DNA from: Rhodoferax sp. PAMC 29310
Lineage (GTDB): Bacteria; Pseudomonadota; Gammaproteobacteria; Burkholderiales; Burkholderiaceae_C
Assembly (NCBI RefSeq): GCF_017948265.1
Contig: NZ_CP072852.1
Location: forward strand, 3,472,001 to 3,536,000
DNA length: 64,000 nucleotides
Direction: 5' to 3'
Position 1 is the stretch's first letter. Each line of letters opens with the position of its first letter. Both the position numbers and the translations under genes were made by a program. The notes under the pieces are model-generated. The model saw nothing but the letters and a program-made list of their open reading frames with translations, did not search any database and was not told the origin of the DNA. Of this stretch, positions 1 through 8,904 are shown piece by piece.

Positions 1-2538
1 CAGGCCGGCGTGCTCAGCGCGCTCCAGCAAGGCAATATTGCCGGCGTTGTCCGTCAGCTCAGGGTGTTTTTCGGCGTTGTTCAGTACCAGATATTGCATG
101 ACGAACTCAATGTCGATCATGCCGCCCGGGCTGTGTTTGACGTCAAAGTGGTCGCCTCGAACGGGGTGAGCCGCGCGCACCTTGTCGCGCATCGATGTGA
201 TCTCCGCTTTTAAATCGCCGTCCACACGGGGGGAGGCAATCACGGCTTTGCGAACCGCGTTAAACTGCTGGCGCAAGGCGTCATCTCCCTGACAAAAGCG
301 TGCCCGTGTCATGGCTTGGTGTTCCCAGGTCCAGGCGGTGTTGCTGCCGCGGCGTTGCTGGTAGTTCGCGTAGGCTTCAAAGCTGGTGACCAGCAAGCCA
401 GAGTTGCCGTTAGGTCGCAGGGCGGTGTCAATTTCGTAAAGATCGCCTTCACCAGTCTTGACGGTCAGCCAGTTGATCAGCTTGCGAACCAGCTTGCCAT
501 AGACCTCGCCTGCTCGGTCATCGTCATCGTCGAAGACAAACACAATGTCCAGATCACTGCCATAGCCCAGTTCTTTTCCGCCCAGTTTTCCATAGGCAAT
601 GATGGCGAATTGGGGCTCATCGCGGTGCTTGTTGTTCAGGCGCTCCCAGCACCAGCGGGTGGTGAGCCGAAGTATGGTTTCCGCCAGACAGCTCAGGTCG
701 TCGGCCACGGCCTCAACGCTCAGCTTGCCTTCCACGTCACGGGCAAGGGTTCGGAAAACCTCGGCGTGGTGGGCACGGCGCAGCAGGTTCAGCAAGGACT
801 CGTCGTCGTCTTCGCCGGTGCCAGACAGCGAGGCCCGTCGGTGCTCCAGTTCGTGCTCGAAGTCGGCAGAAGAGAAGCGTTCATTGAGCATGCTGGCGTT
901 GGCCAACTCGTCAATCACACCAGGATGCATCAACAGATAGCGGGCCGGCCAACGGGCTGCGCCCAACAAGCGAAGCAGTCGTTCATGCACGTTTGGACGC
1001 TCCAGCAGCAGTGCCAGATAACTTTCCCGGCGCAGCAGCGGCTCCATCCAGTCGGCCAGCCGCACGGCAGCCGTTTCAGTGACTTTGCCATCGGCGAGCC
1101 ACTGGCCGGTGCGGGCAACTAGGCGGATCAATCGGGCTCGGGAGTCGTCCCGCAAGGCCAAAATTCGGGGGTTGTTCTGCCACTCGGCGATTCGGGTGCC
1201 GAATTGCCCGGGAAGATGCTCAAGCAAATCTTCGAGGCTGAGATCAGCCAGCGCCGTTTTGTCCCCTTTGCAACCGTTGCAGGTTTTGCCAGCGCCGCCA
1301 CCCAACAATTTGTCGAATTCTTGCGCTACCACCTCGCGGTGCGAGTCGAGCTGTTGCAGAAACGGTTGCAGGCTGTCAAACCCCATCGTGGTGGCGATCC
1401 AGTTCAGGTCCTGATCGTCGGTGGGCAGCACGTGGGTTTGCTGATCGTCCAGGTATTGAATGCGGTGTTCAACCTGGCGCAGAAAAACATAGGCCTCGGC
1501 CAGTGCCTGCGCGGTTGCCTCTGGCATCAGGCCTGCCGTGACCAGACGGGTCAGCGCACTCACGGTGGGACGGGTGCGCAGTTCTGGAAACTGACCGCCG
1601 CGCACTACTTGTAGCAACTGCACCGTGAATTCAATTTCACGGATGCCGCCTCGCGACAACTTGACATCGTTGGCCCGCTCCGGGCGGCCTGCACTGCGCT
1701 TGCCGGCGTGGTCACGAATCTGTTTGTGCAAGATGCGAAGGGCGTCAAAAACGCTGTAGTCCAGGTAGCGGCGAAAGACAAACGGAACTACCACGCTGCG
1801 AAGCGGTTGTGCCGCGCCATCGGCCACATGCACGAGGGGTGCCACCACGCGGCTCTTGAGCCAAGCAAAACGCTCCCACTCCCGGCCCTGAACATGAAGG
1901 TAGGTCTCCAAGCCGTCCAGTGACACGGCGGCGGGCCCGGAATTGCCATTGGGGCGCAGTGCCAAGTCGACGCGAAAGACAAAACCATGCTCGGTGGTAT
2001 CGCCCACCAGGCTGTAAATGGCCTTGACGACTTTGCTGAAGTACTCGTGGTTGGAGGTTTGCCCACGCCCCTGGGCGTTGCCGGTGGTTTCACCGTCTTC
2101 GTCGTAGACGTAAATCAGGTCGATATCACTGGATACATTGAGCTCACGCGCGCCCAGTTTACCCATGCCGACAATCCAGACCTGGGCGCGTCGCCCATCG
2201 TGGGTTTGCGGTGTGCCGTGGGTCTCGTCCAGCGCCAGCAGTACTTCGCCCCAGGCGGTATTCAGGGCAAATTCAGCCAGGTCCGTCATGGCCCGGGTGA
2301 TCTGATCCAGCGGGGCCCGATCGTCGCAATCAAGGCAGCAGAGGCGCTCCAGCACCAGTTGCCGGGTCACGCGCAATGCGCCGCCGGTGTCCAGACCCTG
2401 CTCGCGCAGCGCTGCAAAGGCCTGTGACATGGTGGTTTGGTTCGGGATGCCCTGTGCCAGCAAATGCATCTGGCCCTCGTAACGGCGGCGCACGCGCTGG
2501 CCAAAGCGGGAGTGGGTGGACAAGGTGGGGCGGGTCAT
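1..2538 (-). CDS. glnE: Glutamine synthetase adenylyltransferase/removase GlnE, N-terminal 846 codons (cut by window edge)
   Basis: Bifunctional enzyme that adenylylates and deadenylylates glutamine synthetase in response to PII, tuning nitrogen assimilation in the cytoplasm. The reverse strand is open from 2538 to base 1. It carries the two family nucleotidyltransferase signatures: GMGKLGARELNVSSDIDLI near residue 123 (deadenylylating half) and AYGKLGGKELGYGSDLDIV near residue 645 (adenylylating half), followed by GGMIDIEFVMQYLVL close to the left edge. Full-length family members are about 900-1000 residues, so only the C-terminus is missing. I chose ATG 2538, which has an AGGA just upstream; an in-frame ATG at 2550 is possible. 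It is divergent from yhdP with only 27 bp between start codons. Confidence 0.95.
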   Translation of the reverse strand, partial: MTRPTLSTHSRFGQRVRRRYEGQMHLLAQGIPNQTTMSQAFAALREQGLDTGGALRVTRQLVLERLCCLDCDDRAPLDQITRAMTDLAEFALNTAWGEVLLALDETHGTPQTHDGRRAQVWIVGMGKLGARELNVSSDIDLIYVYDEDGETTGNAQGRGQTSNHEYFSKVVKAIYSLVGDTTEHGFVFRVDLALRPNGNSGPAAVSLDGLETYLHVQGREWERFAWLKSRVVAPLVHVADGAAQPLRSVVVPFVFRRYLDYSVFDALRILHKQIRDHAGKRSAGRPERANDVKLSRGGIREIEFTVQLLQVVRGGQFPELRTRPTVSALTRLVTAGLMPEATAQALAEAYVFLRQVEHRIQYLDDQQTHVLPTDDQDLNWIATTMGFDSLQPFLQQLDSHREVVAQEFDKLLGGGAGKTCNGCKGDKTALADLSLEDLLEHLPGQFGTRIAEWQNNPRILALRDDSRARLIRLVARTGQWLADGKVTETAAVRLADWMEPLLRRESYLALLLERPNVHERLLRLLGAARWPARYLLMHPGVIDELANASMLNERFSSADFEHELEHRRASLSGTGEDDDESLLNLLRRAHHAEVFRTLARDVEGKLSVEAVADDLSCLAETILRLTTRWCWERLNNKHRDEPQFAIIAYGKLGGKELGYGSDLDIVFVFDDDDDRAGEVYGKLVRKLINWLTVKTGEGDLYEIDTALRPNGNSGLLVTSFEAYANYQQRRGSNTAWTWEHQAMTRARFCQGDDALRQQFNAVRKAVIASPRVDGDLKAEITSMRDKVRAAHPVRGDHFDVKHSPGGMIDIEFVMQYLVLNNAEKHPELTDNAGNIALLERAEHAGL

Positions 2539-2565
2539 AATTCCTGTCATGTTTACAAGCTCACA

Positions 2566-5500
2566 ATGATTGACACGACGCCGCTCCCTTCACCACTCCT
2601 GAAAACTGGGGCAATCCTGGCGCGTTGGGCCTTGAGTCTGGTGCTCGCGGGCTGGCTTGTATTCGGGCTGGCGTGGGGCGCGTTGCACTGGCTCATTGTG
2701 CCGCGAATCGGGGAGTTTCGCCCGCAGCTGGAGGCTCATGCCTCTCGGGTGCTGGGGGTGCCGGTGCGTATTGGTGCGATCCAGGCGCACTCCACCGGAT
2801 TGATTCCGTCCTTTGAATTGACGCAGGTTCAGCTCTTTGATGGCCTGGGGCGCGAAGCCCTTGTCCTGCCGCGGGTGCTGGCTGCCTTGTCGCCGCAGTC
2901 GGTCTTGCGCCTGGGGTTTGAACAGTTATATGTAGAGCGTCCCGACCTCAATATCAGGCGCACCAAGGATGGCCGGATTTATGTGGCCGGGCTGGACTTT
3001 TCAAAAAATCAGGGCGACGATAACGGGGCGGCCAATTGGTTTTTCTCGCAAACAGAGTTCGCCATTCACGACGGACGGATTCGGTGGACCGATGAGACCC
3101 GCGAGGTGCCCCCCCTGGTGCTGAATCAGGTCGAGCTGGTGGTGAGAAATCGGGGGAGAAAACACGCACTTCGGCTGGATGCCACGCCGCCAGACCTGTG
3201 GGGAGATCGGTTCACGGCCATGGGGGTTTTTACCCAGCCGCTGTTATCGCGCCAAAAGAGTCAATGGCAGGACTGGAGTGGCGACTTGTATACCGGGTTC
3301 AACCGGATCGATTTGTCGGAGTTGCGTCGCTATGCTGACTTGGGGGTCGATTTAAAGCAGGGCAGAGGCGCGGTGCGGGCCTGGGCCAATGTGGCCCGTG
3401 GCAGACTGGTGGGTGGCACGGCTGATGTGGCGCTGGCAGAAGTCGATGTCACGCTGGGCAAAGATTTGAAGGCGCTGGCGCTGGACTTGGTCAAAGGTCG
3501 TCTGGGCGCGCAACAACAGGCCAACGGGTTTGAGTTTTCGACCCAAGGATTGGCATTTGATACCCGCGATGGCCTGCGTTGGCCAGGCGGCAATGTGAGG
3601 GTGTTGCACTTGGCCGCAGGCGATAAGACGCCCGCCCGAGGCGAGTTGACGGCGGATCGCCTGGATCTGGCGGCCCTGTCCCAGATTGCAGACCGCCTGC
3701 CATTGGGTGACGACATTCGCCGCACGTTGGCTGCCCATCAGCCGCTCGGGCTGGTCCTCCGGCTTCAGGCCAACTGGCAGGGTGCGCTGCAGGATTTGAC
3801 ACAGTACGAGGTCAAGGGTGCCATTCAACAGTTGGCGCTCGCGCCAGTGGGTGATGCGCCAGGCATTCGCGGTGCCAACCTGGAGTTTGACCTCAACCAG
3901 TCAGGCGGCAAGGCCCGCATTGAGATGGCGAATGGTCAGGTGGCGTTGCCGACGTTTTTTGCCGAGCCCGACATCGAGTTGGCCGATTTGTTGACCGAGG
4001 CGCGTTGGAAAATCAAAGGTGAGCACATCGAGGTGGAGTTGCCCAACCTGAAATTCAGAAACGCCGACGCAAGAGGCGCGGCGCAGATCAGGTGGGCTAC
4101 CAGTGACCCGGCCAAGAACAGTCGCCATGCCCGGTTTCCCGGTGTGTTGGACCTGCAGGCCACGCTGACGGACGTCAACGGCACCCGGGTGCATCGCTAT
4201 TTACCGCTGGCCATTCAGACGTCGGTGCGGGACTATGTTCGGGACGCCATTACCGCTGGGACTGCTCGTCAGGTCAAGTTTCTCGTCAACGGAGATTTGC
4301 ACGACATTCCGTCGGCAGATCCCAAGCTTGGGGATTTCAAAATCAGCGCCGAGGTACAAAACGCCACGCTGCTTTACGTGCCTGCGGCGCTGCAGACGCC
4401 GGGCGACTTTCCCTGGCCGGCCCTGAAGCAAATCAATGGCGAATTGCTGATCGACGGCATGCAGTTGCAAGTCAGGCGCGGGCAGGCCAGAACGGGTGCC
4501 CTGGACGTTATCAAGCTCAGTGAGATCAGCGCAGACATCAATGATTTGAACCACGCCACGGTGAATGTCAGCGCCAAAGCGCGTGGGCCCCTGTCTGACG
4601 TGTTGGGTATCGTCAATGGGTCGCCATTGAACGGGATGATTGGTCGAGCCCTGGAGAGCGCAGTGGCCAGCGGCGTCGCAGACTACACCCTCAAACTGGG
4701 CTTGCCAATTTTCAACCTGAACAATTCGACCGTACAGGGCAGCGTCACTCTGGGTGGCAATGACCTGCAGATCACGCCGGACACGCCCAAGCTCTCTCGG
4801 GCGCGCGGAGTGGTCGCCTTTTCCGAGAAAGGGTTTTCGGTGACCGGTGGGCAGGCGCGCATGCTGGGCGGCGATGTGCGGTTGGAAGGGGGCTCGGTGG
4901 CGCCCAGCGGCGCCATTGTGCAGACCCAAATGACAGGGCCGTCGGTGGTTTTGCGCGCCAGCGGCACAGCCACGGCGGAAGGGTTGCGGCAGGCGAAAGA
5001 GCTGGGTCTGGTGGCAGGCTTGGCGCAACGCGCCAGTGGCAGCGCCGCCTATACGGCCGTGCTGGGGTTTCGAGCGGGTCATCCCGAGGTCGCGGTCAGC
5101 AGCAATTTGCAGGGGATGGCTTTGAGTTTTCCCGCGCCGCTGGGCAAAGGGGCGGACGCGATGCTGCCACTGCGACTGGAGACGTCCTTGATTCGCGAGT
5201 CACTGCAACCAGGGCCTGACGGTCAGGTTCGGTTGCGTGACCAGTTGGCACTGGATTTGGGGCGTTTGGTGAACGTAGTCTATCAACGCGACCTCGGCCC
5301 AAGCATCCCGAAAGTGCTGCGCGGCAGCATTGGTGTCGGCCTGGCCTCTGACGAGTCCGTGGTGATGCCATTGAATGGCGTGGGCGCCAACCTGAATCTG
5401 GCCACTCTGGATGTGGATGCTTGGCGTACGGTTCTGACGCAGGCATTCGCTGTGGCTGGCGGCGCAGCCGCTTCGTCTGGCACGCCGGCGCACAAGGATG

Positions 5501-6651
5501 CCGCCCTGGCCTATTTTCCGACCAGTATTGCTGTGCGAGCCCAGGAGCTGACGTTGGGGGGGCGCAAGCTGAACCAATTGGTTGTGGGTGGTTCCCGGGA
5601 CGGCGCGCTATGGCGGGCCAATCTGGACGCCCGCCAGCTGAACGGGTACCTGGAATACCGCCAGCCGTCTGAAACGGAGGCGGGGCGGGTGTTCGCACGT
5701 CTGTCCAGGTTGGTGATTGAGCCCAGCGCAGTCAATGTGGTGGAGACCCTGTTGGGCGAGCAGCCCGCGAGTATCCCCGCCCTGGATATTGTGGTGGATG
5801 ACTTTGAGTTGCGTGGCAAATCATTGGGGCGCATGGAGGTGGAGGCGCTCAATCGTGGCGGCGATCTGTCCACGCGAGAGGGGGGTGTGCGCGAGTGGCG
5901 GCTGAGCAAGTTCAATGTCATCACCCCCGAGGCGAGACTCACGGCCAATGGCAACTGGGCCAGCACCAATGCCCAGTCGGCCAACCCCGGGCGCCGTCGT
6001 ACCGTGATGAACTTCAAGTTCGACATTTCTGATTCCGGCGAGTTGTTGAATCGATTGGGCATGAAAGACGTGGTTCGCAAAGGCAGCGGCAAGATGGAGG
6101 GGCATGTGGCATGGATCGGTTCGCCCATCACGCTGGACTATCCGTCGATGAACGGCGCCTTCTCTGTGAATGTGGAGAATGGTCAGTTTTTGAAGGCGGA
6201 CCCGGGCATTGCGAAGTTGCTGGGGGTGCTCAGCCTTCAGTCGCTCCCGCGTCGCCTGACACTGGATTTTCGGGACGTTTTCTCGGACGGTTTTGCCTTT
6301 GATTTTTTGAGGGGTGACGTGAAGATCGCGCAAGGCATTGCGACCACCAACAACTTGCAGATGAAGGGCGTTAACGCGGCGGTCTTGATGGACGGGCAAG
6401 CCAATATTGCCCGTGAAACCCAGGACCTCAAAGTGATTGTGGTGCCGGAAATCAATGCTGGCACAGCCTCCCTGATTGCCACTGTCATCAATCCGGCAGT
6501 TGGACTGGGCACCTTTTTGGCCCAAATGTTTTTACGCCGCCCGCTGATTGAAGCGGCGACACAGGAGTTGCATGTGGATGGCAGCTGGACTGAGCCCCGA
6601 GTGACCAAGGTCGAGCGCGGCGCCAACGTGAAGAAAGAGGAAACCCAGTGA
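2566..6651 (+). CDS. yhdP: YhdP family protein (AsmA-like, TIGR02099 type), 1361 aa
   Basis: Very large envelope protein of the AsmA-like/YhdP family. In E. coli, members bridge inner and outer membranes and are implicated in phospholipid transport. One N-terminal membrane segment lies at about residues 17-42, followed by a long beta-rich periplasmic body. The C-terminal AsmA-like region contains LDYPSMNGAFSVNVENGQFLK and ends with a hydrophobic stretch of the type SLIATVINPAVGLGTFL. The length fits the family (about 1250-1400 residues). The start at ATG 2566 precedes the membrane segment; no clear Shine-Dalgarno is visible, and an upstream in-frame codon at 2437 would overlap glnE. The stop overlaps the GTG of the next gene by 4 bp, indicating translational coupling. 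Confidence 0.92.
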   Translation: MIDTTPLPSPLLKTGAILARWALSLVLAGWLVFGLAWGALHWLIVPRIGEFRPQLEAHASRVLGVPVRIGAIQAHSTGLIPSFELTQVQLFDGLGREALVLPRVLAALSPQSVLRLGFEQLYVERPDLNIRRTKDGRIYVAGLDFSKNQGDDNGAANWFFSQTEFAIHDGRIRWTDETREVPPLVLNQVELVVRNRGRKHALRLDATPPDLWGDRFTAMGVFTQPLLSRQKSQWQDWSGDLYTGFNRIDLSELRRYADLGVDLKQGRGAVRAWANVARGRLVGGTADVALAEVDVTLGKDLKALALDLVKGRLGAQQQANGFEFSTQGLAFDTRDGLRWPGGNVRVLHLAAGDKTPARGELTADRLDLAALSQIADRLPLGDDIRRTLAAHQPLGLVLRLQANWQGALQDLTQYEVKGAIQQLALAPVGDAPGIRGANLEFDLNQSGGKARIEMANGQVALPTFFAEPDIELADLLTEARWKIKGEHIEVELPNLKFRNADARGAAQIRWATSDPAKNSRHARFPGVLDLQATLTDVNGTRVHRYLPLAIQTSVRDYVRDAITAGTARQVKFLVNGDLHDIPSADPKLGDFKISAEVQNATLLYVPAALQTPGDFPWPALKQINGELLIDGMQLQVRRGQARTGALDVIKLSEISADINDLNHATVNVSAKARGPLSDVLGIVNGSPLNGMIGRALESAVASGVADYTLKLGLPIFNLNNSTVQGSVTLGGNDLQITPDTPKLSRARGVVAFSEKGFSVTGGQARMLGGDVRLEGGSVAPSGAIVQTQMTGPSVVLRASGTATAEGLRQAKELGLVAGLAQRASGSAAYTAVLGFRAGHPEVAVSSNLQGMALSFPAPLGKGADAMLPLRLETSLIRESLQPGPDGQVRLRDQLALDLGRLVNVVYQRDLGPSIPKVLRGSIGVGLASDESVVMPLNGVGANLNLATLDVDAWRTVLTQAFAVAGGAAASSGTPAHKDAALAYFPTSIAVRAQELTLGGRKLNQLVVGGSRDGALWRANLDARQLNGYLEYRQPSETEAGRVFARLSRLVIEPSAVNVVETLLGEQPASIPALDIVVDDFELRGKSLGRMEVEALNRGGDLSTREGGVREWRLSKFNVITPEARLTANGNWASTNAQSANPGRRRTVMNFKFDISDSGELLNRLGMKDVVRKGSGKMEGHVAWIGSPITLDYPSMNGAFSVNVENGQFLKADPGIAKLLGVLSLQSLPRRLTLDFRDVFSDGFAFDFLRGDVKIAQGIATTNNLQMKGVNAAVLMDGQANIARETQDLKVIVVPEINAGTASLIATVINPAVGLGTFLAQMFLRRPLIEAATQELHVDGSWTEPRVTKVERGANVKKEETQ

Positions 6652-7493
6652 AAGTTGCAACGATTCAAATGGTGTCCGGCTCGGACGTGCCGGGCAATCT
6701 TGCGCAGGCCCGTCGTTTGATGAGCGAGGCCGCGCAGGACGGTGCCGAACTGGTCGTGTTGCCCGAGTACTTTTGTTTGCTGGGGCAGCGCGACGCCGAC
6801 AAACTCGCGATTCAGGAAATCTATGGATCGGGCCCGCTTCAGCAATTTTTGGCGGACAGTGCGCGGGAGTTGGGTGTGTGGATCGTGGGCGGGACCGTGC
6901 CGTTGTCGGTGCCGGCTCCGGCGGGTGATGGTGCCAGCGGTGACGCGGCGAACCGGGTCTTTAACAGCAGCTTGGTCTACAACCCGCAAGGCCAGTGTGT
7001 GGCCCGCTACGACAAGATTCACCTGTTCCGGTTTGACAATGGCCAGGAATCCTACGATGAGTCCCGCGTGCTGGCTCCCGGTCATGAGCCTGTGCTGTTT
7101 GACCTGCCATCGCGAGACGGGCATCGTTGGCGTATTGGGCTCAGTATTTGTTACGACTTGCGATTCCCTGAGATGTACCGGGCCTATGCGCGGGCCGGCG
7201 CTGATGTGCTGCTGGTGCCCAGTGCCTTCACCTACACCACCGGCAAAGCGCATTGGGAGTTGCTGTTGCGCGCCCGCGCCATTGAGAACCTGGCGTATGT
7301 GGCAGCGGCGGCGCAAGGCGGCGTGCACGACAATGGCCGGCGAACCTGGGGTCAGTCTATCTTGGTGGATCCGTGGGGCGATGTCTTGGCCGAGCGCGCG
7401 GAAAACGCGGGCTGGGTCGCCGCCGAGTTCAGTTTTGAGCGCTTGACGGCCTGCAGGACCAGTCTTCCTGCCCTGGCACACCGTGTTCTGTGA
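6648..7493 (+). CDS. Carbon-nitrogen hydrolase, Nit1-type (deaminated glutathione amidase-like)
   Basis: Nitrilase-superfamily amidase of 281 residues. The catalytic triad is visible: Glu in LPEYF (about residue 41), Lys in YDKIHLF (about residue 124) and Cys in SICYDLRFPE (about residue 167). The YDKIHLFRFD context and short length match the Nit1/NIT1 branch, whose characterised members hydrolyse deaminated glutathione (metabolite repair). Substrate is inferred from family resemblance only. It begins with GTG at 6648 inside the yhdP stop (GTGA overlap), so the two are translated from one message, an order I associate with Burkholderiales. The stop lies 27 bp before the tail of a small opposite-strand gene. 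Confidence 0.9.
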   Translation: MKVATIQMVSGSDVPGNLAQARRLMSEAAQDGAELVVLPEYFCLLGQRDADKLAIQEIYGSGPLQQFLADSARELGVWIVGGTVPLSVPAPAGDGASGDAANRVFNSSLVYNPQGQCVARYDKIHLFRFDNGQESYDESRVLAPGHEPVLFDLPSRDGHRWRIGLSICYDLRFPEMYRAYARAGADVLLVPSAFTYTTGKAHWELLLRARAIENLAYVAAAAQGGVHDNGRRTWGQSILVDPWGDVLAERAENAGWVAAEFSFERLTACRTSLPALAHRVL

Positions 7494-7520
7494 ACGCCCA
7501 CGGGCGGGAATGGCGAGTCG

Positions 7521-7691
7521 TCAGGGGCTGGGTTTTTCGTCAGACTTGTCTTTGTGGCCGATTTCGGTCGGCGGCGGCGGGTCAACCGGAGGGGGAAGCT
7601 CGCCTCCAGGGCGCCCCGAGAACATCGTCCACCAGACAATCAACACCAGCAACACCAAGGCCCCGAACGCCTCTAGCAACAGCAAACTCAT
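7521..7691 (-). CDS. Small single-pass membrane protein, 56 aa, unknown function
   Basis: Short reverse-strand gene encoding MSLLLLEAFGALVLLVLIVW then a proline-rich, charged tail (GGELPPPVDPPPPTEIG...). It predicts one N-terminal membrane helix with a cytoplasmic or periplasmic tail; I cannot name a function. Support: a strong Shine-Dalgarno (AAGGAG, 7 bp before the ATG), a credible membrane helix, and a vague memory of similar proteins in relatives. Its ATG (7689-7691) overlaps the ATG of mltA (7690-7692) on the other strand within TCATGA. A longer reading frame starts at 7763, but that would lie inside mltA and lacks the good ribosome site. Confidence 0.6.
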   Translation of the reverse strand: MSLLLLEAFGALVLLVLIVWWTMFSGRPGGELPPPVDPPPPTEIGHKDKSDEKPSP

Positions 7692-8856
7692 GAAAAAACT
7701 CCTTCGAACCTTGTGTGTGGGCTGGATTGTAGGCACGCTGGCGGCCTGCAGCAGCCCGCCCATTCAGCCTCCTGTGGTCGAGCCCCTGCCGGCACCAGTG
7801 AGCGCGCCTTTACCTGTCTCTGCGCCTGAGGACATTGGCCCTTTGCCGGCCGAAATTCTTCAAGCCAAGAGCCGTTGGACGCCCGTGCGTTGGGCCGAAT
7901 TGCCAGGGTTTGAAGAAGACGCCTTGCATGAAGCCTGGAACGCGTGGATCAAGAGTTGCGAGCGCCCTGGACCCGTGTTCGCCACCTTGTGTGGGGACGT
8001 CCGCCGTCTGAGCATTGGCGAGGCGAGCGCACAGCGCCAATGGATGCGAACCCGGCTTCAGCCCTATCGGGTGGATCCGATCGATGGCGCAGCCACTGAA
8101 GGTTTGTTGACCGCCTATTTCGAGCCTTTGCTGGAGGCCACCCGCACACCTCGTCCCGGGTATCAGGTGCCCTTGTACCAACCGCCATTGAACTTGGGCC
8201 AACGAAAGCCTTGGTACACACGCCAGGAGATGGACACGCTGCCGGCCGCGCAGCAAGCGCTGCGCGGCCGTGAGATTGTTTATTTGGCGGACCCTGTGGA
8301 CGCGCTGGTGTTGCAGATTCAGGGCTCGGGTCGAATCCGGGTGACAGAAGACGACGGGTCTCAGCGGCTGGTGCGGTTGGCCTATGCGGGCACCAATGAC
8401 CAACCCTACAAGAGTGTGGGCCGCTGGTTGCTGGACCAGGGCGCTATTCGGGACGCCACTTGGCCAGGCATCAAGGCCTGGATCGCCCAGAACCCCCAGC
8501 GACTGGGGGAAATGCTCTGGAGCAACCCTCGGATGGTGTTTTTCAAGGAAGAGAAACTAAGCGATCTTGATATGGCATTTGGACCCCGTGGGGCACAAGG
8601 CGTTCCTCTCACGCCCGGCCGCTCCATTGCCGTTGACCCTGCCAGTATTCCCTATGGGACGCCGGTGTGGCTGGCGTCCAGCAGTCCCACGGTGGTGCTG
8701 CAGAAGCTGGTTTTGGCACAAGACACAGGCAGTGCCATTCGGGGCGCGGTTCGAGCTGACTACTTTGCAGGGTGGGGTCCGCAAGCGGGCGAGATGGCGG
8801 GGCGCCTCAAGCAGTCCTTGCGAATGTGGGTTTTCTGGCCAAAGCAGCTAAGATGA
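7690..8856 (+). CDS. mltA: Membrane-bound lytic murein transglycosylase A
   Basis: Outer-membrane lipoprotein of 388 residues that cleaves peptidoglycan glycan strands to 1,6-anhydromuramyl products. The N-terminus is a lipoprotein signal with lipobox LAAC (Cys about residue 20), followed by a proline-rich linker. The MltA barrel domain contains LQIQGSGRIRV (about residue 205). The C-terminal 3D domain contains AQDTGSAIRGAVRADYF (about residues 340-356), including the conserved Asp residues. Length fits the family. ATG 7690 is chosen because it starts the signal peptide (MKKLLRTLCVGW). Its own ribosome site is weak, and the frame upstream to 7483 is not a signal sequence. Confidence 0.95.
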   Translation: MKKLLRTLCVGWIVGTLAACSSPPIQPPVVEPLPAPVSAPLPVSAPEDIGPLPAEILQAKSRWTPVRWAELPGFEEDALHEAWNAWIKSCERPGPVFATLCGDVRRLSIGEASAQRQWMRTRLQPYRVDPIDGAATEGLLTAYFEPLLEATRTPRPGYQVPLYQPPLNLGQRKPWYTRQEMDTLPAAQQALRGREIVYLADPVDALVLQIQGSGRIRVTEDDGSQRLVRLAYAGTNDQPYKSVGRWLLDQGAIRDATWPGIKAWIAQNPQRLGEMLWSNPRMVFFKEEKLSDLDMAFGPRGAQGVPLTPGRSIAVDPASIPYGTPVWLASSSPTVVLQKLVLAQDTGSAIRGAVRADYFAGWGPQAGEMAGRLKQSLRMWVFWPKQLR

Positions 8857-8904
8857 CCGCCACCAATCTCTGTCGCGATTTTCAGTTAACGAGCCAGGAC
8901 AGCC

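Noticed and set aside
316..1614. Open frames on the plus strand opposite glnE (316-1122 and 1204-1614)
   Set aside because: The minus strand in this span carries unmistakable GlnE motifs; the plus frames have no domain and are antisense shadows of high-GC coding DNA.
4201..5082. 293-codon minus-strand frame inside yhdP
   Set aside because: Composition is rich in Arg, His and Gln as expected of a shadow frame; no ribosome site or domain, and the plus strand encodes a continuous YhdP.
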